IMG/VR virus record: IMGVR_UViG_3300006920_000140
Coordinates: 1 to 32,328 of that record
DNA: 32,328 nt
Reading direction: 5' to 3' (one strand)
From: a virus
Shown here: positions 14,507-22,099 of the stretch, piece by piece
How positions within the stretch are numbered: the stretch's first letter is position 1
Layout of the letters: each line of letters begins with the position of its first letter
Made by a program: the position numbers and the translations under genes
Notes under the pieces: generated by a model
Told to the model about the DNA's origin: nothing
Database searches by the model: none
What the model saw: only the letters and a program-made list of their open reading frames with translations

Positions 14507-14865
14507 TGGACAAAAGTAGACACATAAAAAAGGAAACACTATTAAAATCACTAGAGCAGAGCTTAGGCGTTGTAACGGTAGCCTGTAGGGAGGCAGGTAT
14601 TCCTAGAAGCACATACTATAAATGGCTAAAAGAAGATTCTGTCTTTGCCGAAGAGGTGCGGGATATTGAGAATGTAGCTTTAGACTTTGCAGAGAGTAAG
14701 CTCCACAATCAAATATCAGCTAACAATACCTCAGCGACTATATTTTACCTAAAGACGAAAGGCAAGAACAGAGGGTATGTAGAACGTCAAGAAATTACAG
14801 GAGCAGAAGGAATGCCTACTAACTTTCAAATCGAGATAATTGGATCAAATAAAGATAAAGACTAA
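14506..14865 (+). CDS. terS: Terminase small subunit
   Basis: 119 residues. An N-terminal helix-turn-helix (about 10-42) with V-A-C-R-E-A-G-I-P-R-S-T-Y-Y-K-W-L is typical of small terminases of the phBC6A51 type. It is followed by an oligomerisation-like helix and K-T-K-G-K-N-R-G-Y near 88-96, also common to the family. It would bind the packaging site and load the large subunit, whose gene overlaps its end by 26 bases. Confidence 0.84.
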   Translation: MDKSRHIKKETLLKSLEQSLGVVTVACREAGIPRSTYYKWLKEDSVFAEEVRDIENVALDFAESKLHNQISANNTSATIFYLKTKGKNRGYVERQEITGAEGMPTNFQIEIIGSNKDKD

Positions 14866-16003
14866 TATCGTATATGATCACTTATTAATCTCTGACAAAA
14901 AGATTATAGTTGAGCAAGGCGGTACTAGGTCAGGTAAAACATATAACATAATACTTTGGATTATTTTCGAGTATTGCACTAATAATAAAAATAAGGTTAT
15001 TACTGTATGCCGTAAATCGTTTCCTAGCTTACGTGCTACTGTTTTAAGAGACTTTATGAGCATATTAGAAGGTCATAACCTTTACAGTGAAAAGTATCAT
15101 AATAAATCTAATTCTGAATATTATCTGTTCGGAAACTTAATCGAGTTTATATCGCTTGATCAACCGCAAAAGATTAGAGGACGTAAAAGAGATCTGCTTT
15201 TTATTAATGAAGGCAACGAGTTATTTTGGGAGGATTGGCAACAGCTAGTTTTTAGAACACAAGAGCGTATTGTTATTGACTTTAATCCGTCAGACGAGTA
15301 TCATTGGATATACGACAAGGTACTGCCTAGAGACGACTGCGCTTTCTTTAAGACTACATACTTAGATAATCCTTTTGTCGAGGAGTCAATAAAAAAAGAG
15401 ATCGAGCTTCTTAAAGATACTGACGAACAGTACTGGCAGATATACGGATTAGGCGAAAGGGCTGCAAGTCGAAGCACCGTATTTAGATACGCTGAGGTTT
15501 CACATATTCCAGAAGACGCAGACCTAGTAGCATACGGAATGGACTTTGGCTTTTCTAATGATCCTAGTACGCTTGTTTCAGTTTATACTAAAGACATAAA
15601 CCTATATGTAAAAGAGCATTTATATAGAACCGCTATGACGACTACTGACATACATAAATTCCTGTTAAGCGAGAAGCTAGAGAACAAACCTATATACGCC
15701 GATAGTGCAGAGCCTAGACTTATTGAGGAGCTAAGACGCATGGGACATAACATTTTTCCAAGCCTAAAAGGTAAAGACTCTGTTAATGCAGGAATAGATC
15801 TATTAAAACGATACAAGATAAATATACTGTCAACGTCTAGTAATGCTATATCAGAGTTTAGAAACTATAAGTGGAAAGAAGACAAGACTGGTGCTTTACT
15901 AAATACGCCTGTAGATGACAACAATCATATAATCGATCCCTGTCGCTATGCTACATATTCGATACTGTCCAAGCCTAGATTCGGGACTTATGCTATTAAT
16001 TAA
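14840..16003 (+). CDS. terL: Terminase large subunit
   Basis: 387 residues. The ATPase has Walker A at 27-34 (G-G-T-R-S-G-K-T) and Walker B L-L-F-I-N-E with the catalytic Glu124. The nuclease has Asp235 in G-M-D-F-G-F, Asp288 in A-D-S-A and Asp366 in H-I-I-D-P. These are the marks of the Terminase_3 group. The best start is a TTG at 14840: no in-frame ATG lies between it and the conserved region, and Walker A begins only 26 codons in. The overlap with terS supports coupling. It cuts concatemers and drives DNA into the prohead through the portal encoded at 27862. Confidence 0.93.
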   Translation: MDQIKIKTNIVYDHLLISDKKIIVEQGGTRSGKTYNIILWIIFEYCTNNKNKVITVCRKSFPSLRATVLRDFMSILEGHNLYSEKYHNKSNSEYYLFGNLIEFISLDQPQKIRGRKRDLLFINEGNELFWEDWQQLVFRTQERIVIDFNPSDEYHWIYDKVLPRDDCAFFKTTYLDNPFVEESIKKEIELLKDTDEQYWQIYGLGERAASRSTVFRYAEVSHIPEDADLVAYGMDFGFSNDPSTLVSVYTKDINLYVKEHLYRTAMTTTDIHKFLLSEKLENKPIYADSAEPRLIEELRRMGHNIFPSLKGKDSVNAGIDLLKRYKINILSTSSNAISEFRNYKWKEDKTGALLNTPVDDNNHIIDPCRYATYSILSKPRFGTYAIN

Positions 16004-16020
16004 AAATAGTTATGAAATTA

Positions 16021-16052
16021 TTTGTATTATAACTTTATTGGTTATATATTAG
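16021..16052 (+). promoter_or_regulatory. Early-type promoter P3 (TTTG-N20-TATATTAG)
   Basis: TTTG at 16021-16024 and TATATTAG at 16045-16052, 20 bases apart, sharing TTTGTATTATAAC and TATATTAGC with the site at 8259. It follows terL and lies 39 bases before the first of four tiny genes. Confidence 0.62.
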
Positions 16053-16091
16053 CAGTATATTACTAATTAAGGTAGTATAAAAACAGAACAA

Positions 16092-16238
16092 ATGGAATTA
16101 GCATTACAATTATTAAAAGACGATTACGACAGATTATCTAGAGCAATATCTCAAGGAGACGAAACAGGTATTTACACAGCCAAATTAGAAAAGACTAGAG
16201 AAGCAATAAGAGTAGTAAAACAATTAATAAATAAATAG
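16092..16238 (+). CDS. Tiny helical protein of unknown function
   Basis: 48 residues, predicted as one or two amphipathic helices (L-L-K-D-D-Y-D-R-L and K-L-E-K-T-R-E-A-I). It starts at ACAGAACAAATG after promoter P3 and ends three bases before the next gene. No family recognised. Confidence 0.62.
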   Translation: MELALQLLKDDYDRLSRAISQGDETGIYTAKLEKTREAIRVVKQLINK

Positions 16239-16241
16239 AAC

Positions 16242-16427
16242 ATGAGAACATCATTAGACAAGTACAAGCAAAATTTATCGATTAGAGGAAACCAAGTATG
16301 GAGCTATACAACGCACGTAGCAACCATAGACGGCAACGATCTTTACCAACTAGGATATTGGTCGCAGACTACACAGAAACACATTAACTATGTGGCAGAT
16401 CAATTAGATTTAATTTTACATAGATAA
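16242..16427 (+). CDS. Conserved small phage protein of unknown function
   Basis: 61 residues. V-W-S-Y-T-T-H-V-A-T-I-D, then G-Y-W-S-Q-T-T-Q-K-H-I-N-Y-V-A: this pattern (strand, strand, T-T-x-K-H-I-N helix) recurs in small proteins of many phages as I remember it, with no known function. It follows the tiny gene under promoter P3 with a three-base gap. Confidence 0.72.
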   Translation: MRTSLDKYKQNLSIRGNQVWSYTTHVATIDGNDLYQLGYWSQTTQKHINYVADQLDLILHR

Positions 16428-16428
16428 C

Positions 16429-16551
16429 ATGAAAAACAGTAGAGCAGCCAAATTAGGCAGACAGTTTAAGAAACTACAGAACATAATGCTAGTAATAATA
16501 CCAGGCTATTTTATTGGCAGAATATTAATCAGTATAATTTTTAACATATAA
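16429..16551 (+). CDS. Tiny membrane protein
   Basis: 40 residues. A basic N-terminus (R-A-A-K-L-G-R-Q-F-K-K-L) is followed by a hydrophobic span at about 19-40. It starts one base after the previous stop. No family recognised. Like the tiny protein at 14384 it has a basic cytoplasmic end and a single span. Confidence 0.55.
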   Translation: MKNSRAAKLGRQFKKLQNIMLVIIPGYFIGRILISIIFNI

Positions 16552-16554
16552 ACC

Positions 16555-16683
16555 ATGAGCAGATTCTTTGATTACGATACACCGCCAGAAGAACCCGAAT
16601 ACAGTTGTTCGCACTGCGAAAAGCCGTTATACGAAAACAAGCACTATTGCAGTAATAGTTGCTTCGAAGCAGACATGATGTAA
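16555..16683 (+). CDS. Tiny zinc-ribbon protein
   Basis: 42 residues. C-S-H-C and C-S-N-S-C-F form a Cys4 zinc-ribbon-like pair of knuckles at about 18-21 and 33-38, after an acidic Pro/Glu-rich start. It is the last gene before a strong terminator. Phage zinc ribbons of this size can bind nucleic acid or host polymerase; nothing here tells which. Confidence 0.62.
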   Translation: MSRFFDYDTPPEEPEYSCSHCEKPLYENKHYCSNSCFEADMM

Positions 16684-16737
16684 AGTACCAGTAGAGGCAA
16701 AAGGTCTAGACGTAGATCATAATATTAATTACATCAC

Positions 16738-16767
16738 AAGGGGGGCATACCATAGCCCCTCTTTTTT
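16738..16767 (+). terminator. Intrinsic terminator before the late region
   Basis: GGGGC (16742-16746) pairs with GCCCC (16755-16759), extended by outer G-T, G-C and A-T pairs, with an eight-base loop and then T6. It isolates the early-type small genes from the tail genes. Confidence 0.85.
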
Positions 16768-16783
16768 AATTGAAACATTAACA

Positions 16784-16811
16784 CAAAGTTTATCAAAAAA
16801 AACGTTATATA
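16784..16811 (+). promoter_or_regulatory. Late-type promoter L1 (CAAA-N15-CGTTATATA)
   Basis: CAAA starts at 16784 and CGTTATATA at 16803, 19 bases apart start to start; ATG follows at 16815. Identical spacing occurs at 24253, 25053 and 27389, each just before a structural gene. It directly follows a terminator, where a promoter is needed. Confidence 0.66.
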
Positions 16812-16814
16812 TAT

Positions 16815-17465
16815 ATGAAGATCAATATTAAAATACCGACATCGCTTAAAGAAATTACTTTAAGACAGTATAAAAAATACTTGAAAATTCAAGACACAGT
16901 AAAAGATCCTAGATTTTTAAATGCTAAAATGATTGAGATCCTGTGTAATGTCAGACTAGAGGATGTAATGCTTTTAAAGCTCTCAGACTCGCAGGAGATA
17001 GTTTCGATACTGTCTAACCTATTTGACAAAAAACCCGCTCTAGTGACTCGCTTTAATCTTAACAAGGTAGATTATGGCTTTCATCCCGAACTAGACGAAA
17101 TGACGCTTGGCGAATACATAGACCTAGATACCTTTATTGGAGATTGGGACAATATGGAAAAGGCTATGAATGTTTTATATAGACCTGTCGTTGTCAAGTT
17201 AAAAGACCGTTACAATATAGAAGAGTACAGACTAGGGACAGAAGGTGTTTTATTAGATATGCCGATGGACGCAGTTATGTCATCAATTTTTTTTTTCTGG
17301 AATTTAGGACTCGAATTATCGAAAACTATGACGAACTCTTTGGACAGCAAGGAGGCAGAGATCTTGACGCAGTATCTCAATTCTCAAAAAAGTGGGGTTG
17401 GTATCAATCACTTTATGGACTCGCTACAGGGGACATTACAAGAATTGAAAATATCACTAAATTAA
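16815..17465 (+). CDS. Putative tail assembly chaperone (frame-0 product)
   Basis: 216 residues. The body has a T-L-R-Q-Y-K-K-Y-L start, D-Y-G-F-H-P-E-L-D-E-M-T-L-G-E-Y-I-D-L (about 75-93), A-M-N-V-L-Y-R-P-V (about 115-123) and a Phe-rich segment at 158-160. I recognise the overall pattern from tail-gene clusters of Bacteroidota phages. I call it a chaperone because the end of the gene is also open in the -1 frame and a T10 run offers a slip site, as in the lambda G/GT type. The tape measure lies five genes on. It follows late promoter L1. Confidence 0.6.
   Translation: MKINIKIPTSLKEITLRQYKKYLKIQDTVKDPRFLNAKMIEILCNVRLEDVMLLKLSDSQEIVSILSNLFDKKPALVTRFNLNKVDYGFHPELDEMTLGEYIDLDTFIGDWDNMEKAMNVLYRPVVVKLKDRYNIEEYRLGTEGVLLDMPMDAVMSSIFFFWNLGLELSKTMTNSLDSKEAEILTQYLNSQKSGVGINHFMDSLQGTLQELKISLN
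17287..17297 (+). other. Probable -1 ribosomal frameshift site (T10 run)
   Basis: Ten T followed by C. Frame 0 reads F-F-F-W here; slipping back one base gives F-F-F-L and enters a frame open to 17551. The run is a perfect X-XXY-YYZ type slip site. I did not find an obvious stimulatory structure by eye. Confidence 0.6.
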
Positions 17466-17551
17466 AGATGCATGAATGCTTTATGATGCTATCGTTTATG
17501 AAAGACAAAAACGAACTCGAAGCAAAACAAATTAAAAAGAAGTTTAAATAA
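17288..17551 (+). CDS. C-terminal extension in the -1 frame (GT-like product)
   Basis: This frame has no stop from 17183 to 17548 and ends in TAATG shared with the next gene. After the slip it encodes about 87 residues, including S-K-K-W-G-W-Y-Q-S-L-Y-G-L-A, T-G-D-I and L-K-M-H-E-C-F-M-M-L-S-F, an amphipathic, protein-like sequence. It would fuse to the first ~160 residues of the frame-0 product, giving about 245 residues. It also explains the otherwise empty 85 bases after 17465. The stretch 17288-17465 would be coding in two frames. Confidence 0.6.
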   Translation, partial: FFFLEFRTRIIENYDELFGQQGGRDLDAVSQFSKKWGWYQSLYGLATGDITRIENITKLKMHECFMMLSFMKDKNELEAKQIKKKFK

Positions 17552-18021
17552 TGGCAAATCAAGGTGTTAGAGGTTTTTTCCAATTAACGGAAACCATAAA
17601 AGCAGAGTTACTAAAAGACGTAAATATTAACACAGTAACTACTGGCGATATTACAGACGTAAATTTAAACAAGCAAGACATCTTTCCATTAGGACATATC
17701 ATTATAGATAGCGTAACAGACGAGGAGCAAGTGCTGAGGTTTAATATGACGATCCTAGCATGTGACATAGTTAATCAATCTAAAGATCTAACGGTCGACA
17801 GGTTTACAGGAAATAACGATGTTCAAGATATTCTAAATACGCAACTAGCAGTCCTAAACAGGCTGACGCAGAGATTAAGGATGGGCACTTTATATACTGA
17901 TATGTATCAGCTAGATGGTACGCCTACCTTAACACCTTTCTATGATCGTTTCGAGAATCAGTTAGCGGGATGGTCAGCTAGTATTACAGTATTAATCTAT
18001 AACGACATATATATCTGCTAA
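17551..18021 (+). CDS. Tail completion / terminator-like protein
   Basis: 156 residues. Mixed alpha/beta with F-F-Q-L-T-E-T-I-K, N-T-V-T-T-G-D-I, I-F-P-L-G-H-I-I-I, Q-D-I-L-N-T-Q-L-A-V-L-N-R-L and an end F-E-N-Q-L-A-G-W-S-A-S. I have seen this pattern in the tail-completion position of flavobacterial phages. Size and neighbours (a gp10-like neck protein next, start shared with its stop) fit a tail terminator. The start overlaps the -1 frame stop. Identification rests on context and remembered pattern. Confidence 0.58.
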   Translation: MANQGVRGFFQLTETIKAELLKDVNINTVTTGDITDVNLNKQDIFPLGHIIIDSVTDEEQVLRFNMTILACDIVNQSKDLTVDRFTGNNDVQDILNTQLAVLNRLTQRLRMGTLYTDMYQLDGTPTLTPFYDRFENQLAGWSASITVLIYNDIYIC

Positions 18022-18554
18022 TGGATTTTACAAACTTAGAAGAGGTCTTAAATAAATACGCAAAGTACGTTGTACAACAAGCCAAGTCTAATCTAGCAAA
18101 AGACGGCAAAGGCTCAGGCGTATTATACGAGTCAGTTAAATATACCTTAGAAAAAGAAGCAGACCTGTTTCTACTAGACTTTCTAATGGAGGACTACGGA
18201 ATATATGTCGATGAAGGAGTTAAGGGCGCAAACCCGTCTCTAATTAAGGGTGGTATTCAGAAAGCTCCTATAAGCAAGTTTAAATACACGAACAAAATGC
18301 CTCCAATGCAAATATTAGCTAATTGGGCAAAGAGTAAAAACATAAGGTTTCGAAACGCTAAAGGGCAATACGCAAAAGGTAGCAATAGAAGTATGGGGTT
18401 TGTATTACAGAAGAGCATATTCGCTCAAGGATTAAAACCGAATTACTTTTTTACAAAGCCTTTTAATAAAGGAATAAAAACACTAAGCCCAGAACTTGCT
18501 GAATCATTCATTTTAGATATTGAAGACGCAATAATACTAGGACAAAAAAGATAA
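18021..18554 (+). CDS. Neck / head-tail joining protein (HK97 gp10-like)
   Basis: 177 residues. Helical N-terminus, a G-S-G-V-L-Y-E-S-V-K-Y segment and a strand with D-Y-G-I-Y-V-D-E-G-V-K-G, then a Lys/Gly-rich insert and P-N-Y-F-F-T-K-P-F. The S-G-x-L-x-x-S and Y-x-x-x-V-D-E-G spacing is that of gp10-like head-tail proteins. It shares its start with the previous stop and precedes the large tail genes. Confidence 0.62.
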   Translation: MDFTNLEEVLNKYAKYVVQQAKSNLAKDGKGSGVLYESVKYTLEKEADLFLLDFLMEDYGIYVDEGVKGANPSLIKGGIQKAPISKFKYTNKMPPMQILANWAKSKNIRFRNAKGQYAKGSNRSMGFVLQKSIFAQGLKPNYFFTKPFNKGIKTLSPELAESFILDIEDAIILGQKR

Positions 18555-18557
18555 ACT

Positions 18558-19565
18558 ATGCCAACAAATTACGCACTAAGAACTCCGTTATATGCCAAAG
18601 CACAAAGCTCAGGATCAGCAACAGCCTCAGCTAAATTATTAGTTATAGTAAACTCTGTTACTGTTTACACGGTAGTCAAAGAGGCAACACAAAACGTAGA
18701 TGTTATATTTGAAGTTGGCGAATTATTACGGGATTATCTAGATATTATATTGACAACCCCTCCTCAAAAAATAAGCTTTGTAACTAACATACAATTTTTT
18801 AATCAACCTAATGCAGAAGGAACAGCTCAAGGTTCGCCTATACAAACAATATCAGGAGACGGATGGGAGGCTTATTCTGTTTTTACTGACGGGACAAACA
18901 GCGTTATTCCTTTTAGTAACAGAACCAGACCGACATGGCTATTAGCAAAGTCATATCCAAATACCTCAGCGACTCTAAATGACGATTATTATATATATGT
19001 ACCAATAGGAAAAACAGGATCTGTGAGTTGGGTATCTTATACAGGGACGGTTGCTAATGCCCTTTATAATAGTACACAAACAACCCTTACACCTACAGGC
19101 GGAATACAGCTAAATATAGTTAGAGTAGACTGCACAAAGTATGGTGTTGGAAACAAGATTACTTTTATAAATAGATACGGTGTTATGCAGGATCTTTGGT
19201 TTTTCTTAAAAAAATCAGACTCAATATCTAGATCAAACGAAAACTATCAGTCAAACACCCTTACAGCTACTGCAACTTATTCCGATACTAACGCACCTAA
19301 AAAGCTGTTTAATACTCAGGCAAAACAAACTAGAACATTGTCAAGCGGTTACTATCCCGAATGGGCAAACGAATACTTTGAGCAACTACTATTAAGCGAG
19401 TATGTATGGCTTACAAGAGATGTGCCATGGAGCGGTCAAACCGAGTCGATTCCTGTAATAGTTAAAACATCAAACATATCATTTAAAACGTCAGTAAACG
19501 ATCGGTTAATAGAATATACCATGGAATTTGAGGACGCTTTTGATTACATAAACAACGTAAGATAA
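18558..19565 (+). CDS. Tail structural protein of unknown role
   Basis: 335 residues, rich in Ser, Thr, Asn and aromatic residues and predicted mainly beta. Ends with R-L-I-E-Y-T-M-E-F-E-D-A-F-D-Y-I-N. It lies between the neck gene and the large tail-tip-like gene, touching both (three-base and zero-base gaps), so a distal-tail or baseplate component is likely. I recognise no catalytic or named domain. Confidence 0.55.
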   Translation: MPTNYALRTPLYAKAQSSGSATASAKLLVIVNSVTVYTVVKEATQNVDVIFEVGELLRDYLDIILTTPPQKISFVTNIQFFNQPNAEGTAQGSPIQTISGDGWEAYSVFTDGTNSVIPFSNRTRPTWLLAKSYPNTSATLNDDYYIYVPIGKTGSVSWVSYTGTVANALYNSTQTTLTPTGGIQLNIVRVDCTKYGVGNKITFINRYGVMQDLWFFLKKSDSISRSNENYQSNTLTATATYSDTNAPKKLFNTQAKQTRTLSSGYYPEWANEYFEQLLLSEYVWLTRDVPWSGQTESIPVIVKTSNISFKTSVNDRLIEYTMEFEDAFDYINNVR

Positions 19566-21962
19566 ATGCAAGAATTACAGCTATACATAGAAGGTCAAAG
19601 GATAGAGCTTTTTAAAGACGAATCAGTTTCTATTACTCAGACTATTCAGAATGTAAAAGATATTGCAAAGATATTTACTTCATTTACAAAGACCTTTTCT
19701 GTACCTGCTACTAAAACCAATAATAAGATTTTTAAGCATTATTACAACTATAACATTGTAGACGGTTTTGATGCAAGGATTAAAAAAAACGGTATTATTG
19801 AGCTTAATTTTTTACCATACAAAACAGGTCGAATAAAGCTAGAAGGGGTTGATCTTAAAAACAACTTAGCGCATACATATAGAATTACGTTCTTTGGAAA
19901 TACAGTAGAATTGCCTGATATTTTAGGGGATGACAAACTAGGATCATTATTCTTTGCCAGTAGCGATTATACGCAGACTTATAATCAACAAACTATTAAA
20001 GCGTTCTTTGCATCTCAACAAGGAAACGGTAAATTAATTGTTCCTTTTATAACGCATACTCAAAGGCTGTTTTATAACTCTTCTACTACAAACGTTGATA
20101 ATCTACATTATAATTCAAGCTCTCAGCAAGGGGTTTATTATGATCAGTTAAAATTCGCTTTAAGACTATATGAGATAATACTAGAAATTGAAACGAAATA
20201 TACTACTGCAAACGGTTATGCAAATAATATAGTTTTCTCAAGAGATTTCTTTAGCACTAGTAATCCAGAATTCTATAACCTCTATATGTGGTTGCATCGT
20301 AAGAGCGGTTATGTTCAAGCACCTCAGCAGATTGTAAACTATACTACTTCGACATCGGGTTGGTCGCCTCAAGGAATAGATAATATTATTACTAGCTTTA
20401 ATACTATTGTAGTTCCTGCATCTGCAATTACAAACCCAAACGCTATAATTGACAATCAACTACTCGTAACGCCAGTATCAGGAAATTCGCAAGAATATCA
20501 AGTACAAGTAAGAGAATCAGGAAACGTTATATTTACATCTACTGCTCAGACAGGAACGACGAACATAAGCCTACAGTATTTTGTTCCAAACGGAGTTTAT
20601 ACAGTAACTATCTTACACACTACACAGGTTAATTTCTCAGGTATCTCTTGGTTTTTTGAAGGCTTTACTAGAAATACGGGACAAGCTCCTGTAGGTTGGA
20701 CAAAGACAGTAACTATAGGTGCTTTTAATGCTGTTACGGAATTTGATTTTATCGTTGCTGAGCAGATCCCTGACGTTAGTATAATGTCGTTTCTTACTGG
20801 TCTTTTCAAGATGTTTAATTTAGTCGCTTATGTAGACGATGAGGGGACAATAGTAGTTAGACCTTTAGACGGGGCAGCGGGGGTTGATTACAGTTACTAT
20901 ACTTCTGCCGACATTAACGGAAACGATGCGCCAGTAAATTATAATATATCAGAATATGTTGATGTAACCAAAAGTCAAGTAAACGTAGCCCTGCCTTACA
21001 AGGAAATTATATATAGATATGAAGGGACTGGAACGTTTTTAGCTAAACAGTTTCAACAGCTAGACGGTCGAGCTTGGGGATCTTTGCCCTATATAGGAGG
21101 CACGAATAGTGACGGAACAGGCGGGATTAATTATAACGCATCGACTAAATTATATGAAGTTAAAGTTCCTTTTGAGCACATGCAATATGAGAGACTTTTA
21201 AACGGAAGCAACGGAGCTTTAATAGATCCAATGTGGGGATGGTCTGTAAACGAAAACGCTCAATCTTATATAGGTAAGCCTTTGATTTTTTATGCGACTT
21301 TAAAAACGAACGGCACGCCTATTAGCTATCAAACATCGACAACGGGAACTGGCAAGGTTTCTGTCAACGCTTACTGGATTCCTAGTAACAGTCTTTATTT
21401 AGATGCTACTCAAGGTACTCAAAACATAAACTTTGCATTTGAACAAAACGAGTATCAACAATCTCAGAACTTTAACGACACCTTATTTGCCGATTATCAT
21501 AGTCAGTATATAATAGATGTATTTAATAGAAGCCGAAGGATTACTAAAGTGTCAGCTATTTTGCCATTAAAGATTTTATTTAATTTTAAACTTAATGACA
21601 CGTTTACAATAAACAGCAGAAATTATATAATTAATTCTATAACGACAAACCTGCAAAACGGTAAAAGCGAAATGGAGCTGTTAAATAAAGTCAGTAATTA
21701 TTCGCTATCAATACAGAACATAACGTATCAAGGTACAGGAGGAGGCATACTATGGTATAGATCCTCTATTGGTATTGCTCCTAATTTAAGCGTTGGAGAC
21801 TATGTATATACAAACAAAGAGCTTACAACAACACCTAGTTCTGGAAGCTATACACAAGCAGGATCTGCAGAAAACAGCACATTTTGTTCTGCAGGTTATC
21901 AAGGATTAATAGTTGTAGACTCAAACGGAAAAATAACAAGCAAAATTTGCGGACAACCATGA
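19566..21962 (+). CDS. Large tail-tip / baseplate structural protein
   Basis: 798 residues. The N-terminal ~130 residues (S-F-T-K-T-F-S-V-P-A-T-K-x-N-N-K-I-F-K-H, then F-L-P-Y-K-T-G-R-I-K-L-E-G-V) are a pattern I associate with tail proteins of Bacteroidota phages. The middle is beta-rich. The last ~60 residues form a separate Ser/Thr/Gly-rich module with F-C-S-A-G-Y and a final Cys. It is probably part of the tail tip or hub. The next tiny gene starts at its ATGA. Confidence 0.62.
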   Translation: MQELQLYIEGQRIELFKDESVSITQTIQNVKDIAKIFTSFTKTFSVPATKTNNKIFKHYYNYNIVDGFDARIKKNGIIELNFLPYKTGRIKLEGVDLKNNLAHTYRITFFGNTVELPDILGDDKLGSLFFASSDYTQTYNQQTIKAFFASQQGNGKLIVPFITHTQRLFYNSSTTNVDNLHYNSSSQQGVYYDQLKFALRLYEIILEIETKYTTANGYANNIVFSRDFFSTSNPEFYNLYMWLHRKSGYVQAPQQIVNYTTSTSGWSPQGIDNIITSFNTIVVPASAITNPNAIIDNQLLVTPVSGNSQEYQVQVRESGNVIFTSTAQTGTTNISLQYFVPNGVYTVTILHTTQVNFSGISWFFEGFTRNTGQAPVGWTKTVTIGAFNAVTEFDFIVAEQIPDVSIMSFLTGLFKMFNLVAYVDDEGTIVVRPLDGAAGVDYSYYTSADINGNDAPVNYNISEYVDVTKSQVNVALPYKEIIYRYEGTGTFLAKQFQQLDGRAWGSLPYIGGTNSDGTGGINYNASTKLYEVKVPFEHMQYERLLNGSNGALIDPMWGWSVNENAQSYIGKPLIFYATLKTNGTPISYQTSTTGTGKVSVNAYWIPSNSLYLDATQGTQNINFAFEQNEYQQSQNFNDTLFADYHSQYIIDVFNRSRRITKVSAILPLKILFNFKLNDTFTINSRNYIINSITTNLQNGKSEMELLNKVSNYSLSIQNITYQGTGGGILWYRSSIGIAPNLSVGDYVYTNKELTTTPSSGSYTQAGSAENSTFCSAGYQGLIVVDSNGKITSKICGQP

Positions 21963-22099
21963 TAAAAAATATAATCGAATTACTACAATTCTCAAAAGGA
22001 GAGACAGAGAACATACGAATTGCACAAGGAAAATACGCCTTACCTAAAGACTTTAAGTCAGGATTTAAACTTATTAAAAAAACAATACTATGGAAGTAA
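21959..22099 (+). CDS. Tiny protein before the tape measure
   Basis: 46 residues, basic and helical, starting at the ATGA overlap with the preceding gene. A longer in-frame start at 21884 would lie deep inside that gene and is less likely. The stop overlaps the tape-measure start by ten bases (ATGGAAGTAA). It may help tail assembly; no family recognised. Confidence 0.6.
   Translation: MIKNIIELLQFSKGETENIRIAQGKYALPKDFKSGFKLIKKTILWK

Noticed and set aside
21884-22099. Longer start for the tiny protein before the tape measure
   Set aside because: It would begin 78 bases inside the tail-tip gene with a basic, unprotein-like N-terminus; the ATGA start at 21959 fits the coupling pattern of the genome.
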